NCBI RefSeq assembly: GCF_902167145.1
Contig: NC_050102.1
Coordinates: forward strand, 9,858,850-9,922,849
Length of the DNA stretch: 64,000 bases
Reading direction: 5' to 3'
Source of the DNA: Zea mays
Taxonomy: Eukaryota; Streptophyta; Magnoliopsida; Poales; Poaceae
The position numbers and the translations under genes were made by a program. Shown piece by piece: positions 56,692 to 64,000 of this stretch. Each line of letters begins with the position of its first letter. Position 1 is the stretch's first letter. The notes beneath the pieces were generated by a model. That model saw only the letters and a list, made by a program, of their open reading frames with translations, did no database searches and was not told where the DNA came from.

Positions 56692-58985
56692 CTAGCATTT
56701 TGCCCCTAATTTTCTAGCAACTATCTTCCTATCCTTTCTACAAATAGCGAAGGAAGCATTTAAAGCATGATATATTGTAGAGGGTTCATTCATAACTTTC
56801 CTAGGAACATGAACAATATTCTTTCTAGGCACATGATGAATATTTTTCCTAGGCATATCTCTACCATGCACAACATGGGAACTAGAAGCAGTCATATCAT
56901 AAGCATGTGAAACAACATTATTGCAATGAACATTCCTAGAATATTTCCTATCATTGTATAAGAAAGCATGGTTCTTTTGCACACTATTTGCCATAGGGGC
57001 CTTCCCTTTCTCCTTGATAGAGATGGGAGCCTTATGACATGTCAAGTTCTTGGCTTCCCTTTTGAAGCCAAGTCCATCCTTAATTGAGGGGTGTCTACCA
57101 ATTGTGTAGGCATCCCTTGCAAATTTTAGCTTATCAAATTCACTTTTGCTAGTCTTAAGTTGGGCATTAAGACTAGCCACTTCATCATTTAATTTAGAAA
57201 TTGAAGCTAGGTGTTTGCTACAAGCATCAATATCAAAATCTTTACACCTAGTGCAAGTTACAACATTTTCTACACAAGATGTTGATTTACTAGCTATTTC
57301 TAACTTAGCATTTAAATTATCATTTATGCTCCTTAATCTAGAAATTGTCTCATGGCAAGCAGACAGTTCACAAGAAAGCATTTCATTCCTTTTAACTTCT
57401 AAAGCATGAGATTTTTGTGCCTCTACAAATTTATCATGTTCTTCATACAACAAATCCTCTTGCTTTTCTAATAATCTATTCTTATCATTCAAGGCATCAA
57501 TTAATTCATTAATTTTATCAACCTTGGTTCTATCTAGGCCCTTGAATAAACATGTATAATCTATTTCATCATCATCACTAGACTCGTCCTCACTTGAAGA
57601 AGTATAAGTAGTATTTCGAGTACATACCTTCTTCTCCCTCACCATGAGGCATGTATGACGCTCGTTGGGGAAGAGGGGCGATTTGTTGAAGGCGGTGGCG
57701 GCGAGTCCTTCGTTGTCGGAGTCAGACGACGAACAATCCGAGTCCCACTCCTTGCCAAGGTGTGCTTCGCCATTAGCCTTCTTGTAAGCTTTCTTCTTTT
57801 CCCTCTTGTTCCCTTGTTCCTGGTCACTATTATTATCGAGACCGTTAGCGATAAAATGACCAACCTTACTACATTTGAAGCATGAGCGCTTCCCCTTCGT
57901 CTTGTTCTTGTAAGGCTGTCCTTTGCGTTCCTTAAGCGTCGTCTTGAAGCGCTTGATGATGAGGGCCATCTCTTCATCATTGAGCCCGGCCGCCTCAACT
58001 TGTGCTACCTTGCTGGGTAGCGCCTCCTTGCTCCTCGTTGCCTTGAGAGCAATGGGTTGAGGCTCATGGATTGGACCGTTCAACGCGTCGTCCATGTATC
58101 TCGCCTCCTTGATCATCATCCGCCCGCTTACGAACTTTCCAAGGATCTCCTCGGGCGTCATCTTCGTGTACCTAGGATTCTCACGAATATTGTTCACAAG
58201 ATGTGGATCAAGGACGGTAAAGGACCTTAGCATTAGGCGGACGACGTCGTGGTCCATCCATCGCGTGCTTCCATAGCTCCTTATCTTGTTGATGAGGGTC
58301 TTGAGCCTGTTGTATGTTTGGGTTGGCTCCTCCCCTCTTATCATCGCGAATCTCTCGAGTTCGCCTTCCACTAATTCCATCTTGGTGAGCATGGTGATGT
58401 CGTTCCTCTCATGTGAGATCTTGAGGGTGTCCCAGATCTGCTTGGCATTGTCCAAGCCGCTCACCTTATGGTATTCGTCCCTGCACAATGAAGCTAGAAG
58501 AACAGTAGTAGCTTGTGCATTTTTGTGAATTTGCTCGTTAATGAACATGGGACTATCAGTACTATCAAATTTCATTCCACTCTCTACTATCTCCCATATG
58601 CTCGGATGGAGAGAGAACAAGTGACTACGCATTTTGTGACTCCAAAATCAGTAGTCCTCTCCATCAAAGTGAGGAGGTTTGCCAAGTGGAATGGAGAGCA
58701 AATGAGTATTTGTACTTTGCGGAATACGAGAGTAGTCGAAAGAAAAGTTTGAATTAACCGTCTTTCTTTTGTCGTAGTCGTTGTCGTTGTTGTCTTTTTG
58801 GGAAGAAGTGGACTCGTCGCTGTTGTCGTAGTAGACGATCTCCTTGATGCGCCTCGTCTTCTTCTTCTTCCCGTCTCTTCATTTGTGGCCCGAGCCCAAG
58901 TCGGTAGGCTTGTCATCTTTAGGCTCGTTGACGAAAGACTCCTTCTCCTTATCATTGATCACAATCCCCTTTCCCTTAGGATCCA
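56692..58985 (-). pseudogene. Ji-2 gag, inactivated
   Basis: From ATG 58985 ('MDPKGKGIVINDKEKE') the frame meets TGA near 58880 and again near 58648 ('GEDY|FWSHKM'), then is open for 646 codons to 56692. Capsid and coiled-coil regions match Ji-1 gag. The zinc knuckle reads 'CFKCSKVGHFIANG', with Gly in place of the last Cys. Pol begins 104 bp after the stop, in another frame. Confidence 0.9.
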
Positions 58986-59036
58986 TCTCTTCGGGCGATT
59001 AGTCCCTTTCTTGAAGAGAACGGCTCTGATACCAAT

Positions 59037-60248
59037 TGAGAGCACCTAGAGGGGGGGTGAATAGGTGATCCTGTAAACTTGAAACTTAATGCCACAAAAA
59101 ACTGATTAGGAGTTAGCGCAAGAATGCCAAGTGGCTAGAGAAGAGTCTTTGCAAGACACGATAACCACAAGAAGATCAATCACAGATAGAAACAGTGGTT
59201 TATCCCGTGGTTCGGCCAAGTCCAACACTTGCCTAGTCCACGTTGTGGCGTCCCAACGGACGAGGGTTGCAATCAACCCCTCTCAAGCGGTCCAAAGACC
59301 CACTTGAATACCATGGTGTTTTGCTTTGCTTTTCTATATCCCGTTTGCACTTTGGTGATCACAAAGAAGCACAGAGTAAGGGAGGGATGAGCAACGCACT
59401 CAAGACAAGAAATCACAGCAACACCACGCACACAAGTCGCAACAAGAGCTCACAACACAACTCAATGAGTTCACAACTCAACTAGAGCTCTAATTGCTAT
59501 TGCAAGGAATCAAAAGCGCGGAATCGATGTCTTAGTGCTTAGGAATGCTTAGAGAATGCTTAATTTACTACTCCATGCGCCTAGGGGTCCCTTTTATAGC
59601 CCCAAGGCAGCTAGGAGCCGTTGAGTGCATTCCAGGAAGGCAAATCTTGCCTTCTATCGCCTGGCGCACCGGACAGTCCGGTGCACCACCGGACAGTCCG
59701 GTGCGGATTTCTTTCCTACTTTGGCGTAGCCGACCGTTAGCGCTTTGGAGCCGTTGGCGCACCAGACACTGTCCGGTGCACACCGGACAGTCCGGTGCCC
59801 CCTTCTAGCCGTTGGCTCGGCCACGCGTCGCGCCCGGATTAAGCGGCCGACCGTTGGCCCGGCGACCGTTGGCTCACCGGACACTGTCCGGTGCACACCG
59901 GACAGTCCGGTGAATTATAGCCGTACGCCGTTAATTTCTTCCCGAGAGCAGCAAGTTCGCCTGAGCCAGTCTGGCGCACCGGACACTGTCCGGTGCACCA
60001 CCGGACAGTCCGTTGCACCCAGACAGAGCTGGCTTTGGCTGAACAAGGCCATCTCTTCTCCAATTTGATTTCTCCTATTTCCAGCACTTAGACACAATAC
60101 ATTAGTCTCTAAAACAATGTACTAAGTCTGAGAAACATACATTTATACTTGATTTGTACTTTGTCCACCATTTGACACTTAGGCACTTGTGTTGAACACT
60201 AAATCACCAAAACACTTAGAAATGGCCCAAGGGCACATTTCCCTTTCA
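59037..60248 (-). repeat. Ji-2 5' LTR
   Basis: 1,212 bp; compared with the 3' LTR it lacks 37-38 bp near 59347. Inside it is the primer-binding site TGGTATCAGAGCC (59022-59034, minus). A TATA box reads on the minus strand near 59594. Confidence 0.93.
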
Positions 60249-62077
60249 CTTTTTGCTCTTAATTGACATTTTTTGTGAGGCAATGGGGTTAAAGGGCCAA
60301 GAATGACCCTGTTTTGGTGCTTAATGCCAAAGGGGGAGAAATTAAGGACAAAGCAAATGGATCAGCTACCACTTGTGAATTTTGAAAACAATAGAGTTAG
60401 AACTTTTGATTTGTCCAAAATACTCTTATTGCAAAATTTGGTCTCTTGTGGGGGAGAATTTTTTTATTATGGAAAAAGGGGGAGTTTTTGGTACTTGATC
60501 AATTTTTCCATTGAAATATCTCTTGATTTGCCCAAACAAGTGTGTTTGACTTAGAGATAGGAAAAATGATTTGATTTACAAAAACAAACCAAGTGGTGGC
60601 AAAGAATGATCCAAATATGCCAAATTATAGTAAAAACAATTTGGTCCTCATTTGCACTGATGTTGCACTTATTTTGGTTGCTTTTTGATGTGTTGGCATA
60701 ATCACCAAAAAGGGGGATATTGAAAGGGAAATATGCCCTTAGGCCATTTCTATAATGTTTTGGTGATTAAGTGTCCAACACATAGTAAGTGAGTTACTAT
60801 GTGCCAAACAAGCAAGAAGTGCAAATCACATAACAAGGTATGTTTCTAGACTTAGTAATTGGTTTTTGTATACTAATGTATTTGTCTAAGTGTTAGAAAC
60901 AAAGCAGAGAAGAAAAGAAACGAATTGCAAAAGACTTGGTTGTGTGCAGCCAAAGTCCAGCTCGGCCTGGCACAACGTACTGTTCGATGTGTCTGGTGCA
61001 CCAGGCTGGTCTCCGGTGAAAATGCTGCTCTCGGGATTCGACGACGGCGTACGGCTATAATTCACCGGACGGTCCGGTGGTGAACCGGACCGTCCGGTGA
61101 GTCATCCGCGGCGAACTCGTCGCCCTCGGGAAAAGCAAAAAGACAACGTGGCTATAATTCACCGGACTGTCTGGTGAGCCAACGGTCGCCAGCGCCAACG
61201 GTCGGCCGCGCAATCTTCGCGCGACACGTGGTCACGCCAACGGTCGGCAGGGGCACCGGACAGTGTCCGATGCGCCAACAGGCCTGAAGCTGCAACGGTC
61301 GACTGTTCTCCGTATGGAAAGAAATCGTGCACCGGACATGAACAGTAGCTATCCGGTGGTGCACCGGACTGTTCGGTGCACCACACGACAGAAGACAAGG
61401 ATGACCTTCCAAGTTTCTCTCCAACGGCTCCTAGCTGACTTGGGGCTATAAAAGGGACCCCTAGGCGCATTGAGGAGGAACCCAAGCATTCACTAAGCAT
61501 CCTAAGACTCCAACTTCAAGCATTCACTAAGCATCCTAAGGCTCCAAGACTCTAACTTCACGCATTCGATTCTTTGTGATAGTGATTTGAGCTCCATTTG
61601 AGTTGTGAACTCCATGCGTTGTGTTTCGAGCTCAAGTCGTGACTTGTGTGCGTGGTTGTGCTGCGTATTTGAGTCTTGTGTGTGTTGCTCTTCCCAACCT
61701 TACTCTTGCACGTTCTTTGTGATCAATATTAATTGTAAGGGCGAGAGGCCCCAACTTGTGGAGATTCCTCGCAAACGGGAAAAAGACTATAAGGAAGAAA
61801 GTCGTGGTATTCAAGTTGATCATTAGATCACTTGAAAGGGGTTGAGTGCAAACCTCGTCTATTGGGACGCCACAACGTGGAAGTAGACAAGTGTTACTTG
61901 GCCGAACCATGAGATAAAATCGTGTGTCTCTTGTGATTGCTCTCTCTGTGATTATTTGTGCTCGCAAGAACTCGCTTCAAGCTACTTAGTCGTACTAACT
62001 CTATCATAACTAAGTCTTGTGGCTATTATTGTTTGATTTTTACAGGATCACCTATTCACCCCCTCTTGATGCTCTCA
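60249..62077 (+). mobile_element. Ji-3: 3' non-coding region and 3' LTR, base of the nest
   Basis: After Ji-2 and its CTTTT duplication, plus-strand Ji-type 3' sequence resumes (polypurine AAAGGGGGAGAAA near 60329 and AAAAAGGGGGATAT before the LTR). The LTR at 60721-62077 runs from TGAAAGGGAAATATGCCC to ...CTTGATGCTCTCA, with TATAAAA at 61447-61453. It is more diverged than the Ji-1 and Ji-2 LTRs, as expected of the oldest insertion. The matching left TSD is not in the window. Confidence 0.9.
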
Positions 62078-62191
62078 GATATCACTTTGTAAATGAGAAA
62101 TCGATTCTTTGTCAGGGCTCAATCGCAAAGATTCGCAAAGATTGTTTCAACCTTATATGCTCGTCCTGTGTCCTACTGTCCTACACTTCTA
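62078..62191. other. short unique segment between the Ji-3 LTR and a Helitron-like end
   Basis: 114 bp without recognisable content. GATAT at 62078-62082 would be the right TSD of Ji-3. Confidence 0.4.
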
Positions 62192-62891
62192 TCTTTACTA
62201 CTCTATAAGAGAGCAAAGTAGGCATCCACCCACGGCTCCGCCCTCGCCCTCTCCTCCCCCACTAATCTCGCTGCGCCGCAGGATCCATGGCGCCGCCCCC
62301 GCACCGCGCGTTCAGCTCCTCCGCGCCCACCTCACTCGCCCCCACCACGGTCGCCGCTGCACGCCATAAATGCCCGACCCCGTCACCCCGCCCCTCACCC
62401 AAGACTACCGTCGTCTCCCCCTCGTGCGATGACCAGGTTGCCCCAAGCCCGAGACTACCGCCGATTCGCCACCCCACCCACTCAGCCCACCACCCCCTGC
62501 GCACTCCGTTCAAGTAATCAACCAATGCTAGGGGTTTGGAGATCTCTCGCTGATTCGTCTGCCGTTGCATTCTCCTCGGGTGCGGCGGTTGTGTGTGCCG
62601 CCGCCGCGCTATCTGTATCTTTCCGGTGCCGAATCATAGGTAGCCTTTATGTTTCCACCATGGCTCCCTCCCTCCGTCCGCTGGGATGTTGGGAAGCATA
62701 ATGCTAGAATATTACTCCACCAATCGCACACACAACATGCCAATGTCAAAGATGCTATCTGCCTATCCCTATCCTACCGTAGCAATGGCAATCCTTAAAA
62801 CCGGAAGCACATCGATGTTTACGACGAAACCGCAGAACATCGACAGGTTTTCTTTGTTCCATCGTCAGCGCAACACGTCTATACGGGAGAG
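62192..62891 (+). mobile_element. possible Helitron 5' end and upstream flank of the nucleoredoxin gene
   Basis: TCTTTACTACTCTATAAGAG at 62192, preceded by A, fits the maize Helitron 5' consensus (TCTMTAYTA-like, inserted between A and T). GC-rich sequence follows (62210-62690), with short overlapping ORFs of no recognisable product, then AT-richer sequence to the nucleoredoxin start. If this is a Helitron, its 3' end lies beyond the window and the gene may be carried cargo. Otherwise this is ordinary promoter DNA. Confidence 0.4.
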
Positions 62892-64000
62892 ATGGAAGGA
62901 GGGGAAGAGGTGGAGAAAGAGGGCAACATGTCGCAGTTGGCTGGCGTTCAGTTTCTTCTCTCGAACGAAGGAAAGGTGAGAGGAATCATAGTGTGTGTGT
63001 GTTTTTGTTTCTGCTGTGCTACTTCTCATAAGGAAATGATTTCTTGTTTGTGAAAAAAAAAACAGGAAGTACCTCTATCATCCATCGAAGAGAGGACGGC
63101 CTGCATCTGCCTCTTCTTCTCGGCTCACTGGTGCAGGCCATGCAGGAGCTTCACCCCGACTCTACTCCAGGCCTACACGGCGCTCCGGAGCGCCGGCAAG
63201 AGCGTCGAGATAATCTTCGTGTCGCTGGACCGCGACGAGGCCAGCTTCCGGGACCACTTCCAGGGCATGTCGTGGCTCGCGGTACCGTTCGACGCTGCTG
63301 GCCTACTACGGCAGAAGCTGTGCGTGCGCTTCGCCATCGAGCGTATCCCGACACTGATCCCTCTGTCAGTGTCAGCGACGCCGTCCAGTGGGCTGGGATG
63401 TGGAGAGGACGCGGTGAGGCTGGTTGGCGAGTATGGAGTAGATGCGTACCCGTTCAGTGCGCAGAGGAGGAGGGAGCTGGAGAGCATGGACGATGCCAGG
63501 AGAGGAGGAGGCCGGCTTCAGGAGCTTCTTGGCTGCGAGGAGAGAGACTATGTCATCAGTGCAGATGACATAAAGGTAAATGAACAAAAAAACTCGTGAA
63601 ATTTCTCATTAACCAAAACTACTTCCATAAGTACTACTACGCAGTTGTTGTGTTGGTGATTGTGATGCCATACTAAGTGCGCCCTCCTTTGCATTTTTTT
63701 CATTCTGACCATTTAATCAACTTGGTTTAGTTTTACAGTTTAATTTCTCCTATGACAATGTTTTTTTTTCTTTTTAGATTCCTATAGCTGACCTTGCTGG
63801 CAAGACAGTCGGCCTGTACTTTGGAGCACACTGGTGCCCACCTTGCCATGTCTTCACCAAACAACTCAAGGAGGTGTATAACGAGCTGAAAATCTTGAGA
63901 CCGGGAAGCTTCGAGGTCATCTTCGTCTCGATAGACCGCAGCAAGGGGGAATTCCAAGCAAGCATGAGTTCAATGCCATGGCTTGCCATCCCTTATTCTG
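62892..64000 (+). CDS. NRX1: nucleoredoxin, N-terminal part (runs off the window)
   Basis: Exon 1 is 62892-62975 (28 codons), exon 2 is 63066-63575 (170 codons), and exon 3 starts at 63778 and continues past 64000. Introns have GTGAGA..ACAG and GTAAAT..TTAG borders and are phase 0. Two thioredoxin-like domains are visible: the first with active site WCRPC at residues 50-54 ('SAHWCRPCRSFTP'), the second with WCPPC at 217-221 ('GAHWCPPCHVFTK'). The 'FVSLDRDE.SFRDHF' and 'FVSIDRSKGEFQ' stretches are typical of nucleoredoxins, which reduce disulfides and protect targets such as catalase in plant cells. ATG 62892 is chosen because it gives an in-frame exon 1; a second Met is at codon 13. No stop or frameshift is seen in the 272 codons present. 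A Helitron-like end lies 700 bp upstream. Confidence 0.88.

Larger units (their letters stand above)
41928..60248 (-). mobile_element. Ji-2: Ji-type Copia element in Ji-3, TSD CTTTT
   Basis: LTRs at 41928-43177 (3') and 59037-60248 (5'), flanked by CTTTT at 41923-41927 and 60249-60253. Order in its own sense: 5' LTR, primer-binding site (59022-59034), gag, pol interrupted by Opie-3 (46147-55575), polypurine region, 3' LTR. Gag is broken and has lost a zinc-knuckle Cys; pol frames are open on both sides of the insertion. Confidence 0.95.

Noticed and set aside
62287..62517. 76-codon Pro/Ser-rich ORF upstream of nucleoredoxin
   Set aside because: Low-complexity GC-rich product with overlapping ORFs on the other strand; no domain recognised.

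Overview
The window looks like maize (Zea mays) nuclear DNA. The evidence is a small gene island next to a 47.7 kb block of LTR retrotransposons inserted inside one another, with LTRs and internal domains of the Opie and Ji type (Sirevirus lineage, Copia superfamily), plus Helitron ends, CACTA and hAT miniature elements and a LINE tail. Family names come from recalled terminal sequences, not from a search.

Gene island, 1-14412: a probable Helitron 3' end (to 1043); a LINE 3' tail (1672-2441); an intact chloroplast early light-induced protein gene (ELIP, 2978-3538, +); a non-autonomous CACTA element (3761-4679) and a small hAT element (4870-5023), both with exact target-site duplications (TSDs); a decayed second ELIP copy (6878-7441) whose start codon abuts a CACTA-type end; and a two-exon class A heat stress transcription factor gene (9637-12179, -) with a phased heat-shock-element array in its upstream flank.

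Retrotransposon block, 14413-62077: the base is a Ji-type element on + (Ji-3, only the 3' part left). An Opie-type LTR (Opie-2 remnant) landed in it; Ji-1 (-) landed in that LTR; Opie-1 (+, TSD GTAGG) landed in Ji-1; a non-autonomous Ty3/gypsy element (-, TSD AGAAG) landed in the 5' LTR of Opie-1; and a solo Opie-type LTR (-, TSD AAATG) lies in the antisense ORF of the gypsy element. Separately, a solo gypsy-type LTR (TSD GTGGT) splits the Opie-1 gag; Ji-2 (-, TSD CTTTT) lies in Ji-3; and Opie-3 (-, TSD GCCGT), the most complete element, lies in the integrase region of Ji-2. The left side of the base insertion is missing, apparently through one deletion ending at 14413.

Right edge, 62078-64000: a possible Helitron 5' end (62192) and the first three exons of a nucleoredoxin gene (62892 onward, +) running off the window.

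The intact-looking host genes (ELIP, heat stress factor, nucleoredoxin) act in light/heat stress and redox protection, but nothing here shows joint regulation. All transposon genes carry stops, frameshifts or insertions, except the Opie-3 gag, which is open throughout. The most unusual structures are: (i) 533 bp of Opie-1's downstream flank copied between its 5' LTR and primer-binding site; (ii) a splice-acceptor-like AG exactly where pol opens in all four Copia elements; (iii) a spliced antisense ORF in the pol-less gypsy element; (iv) a TATA box held in the loop of a perfect hairpin in every Opie-type LTR that retains the region.
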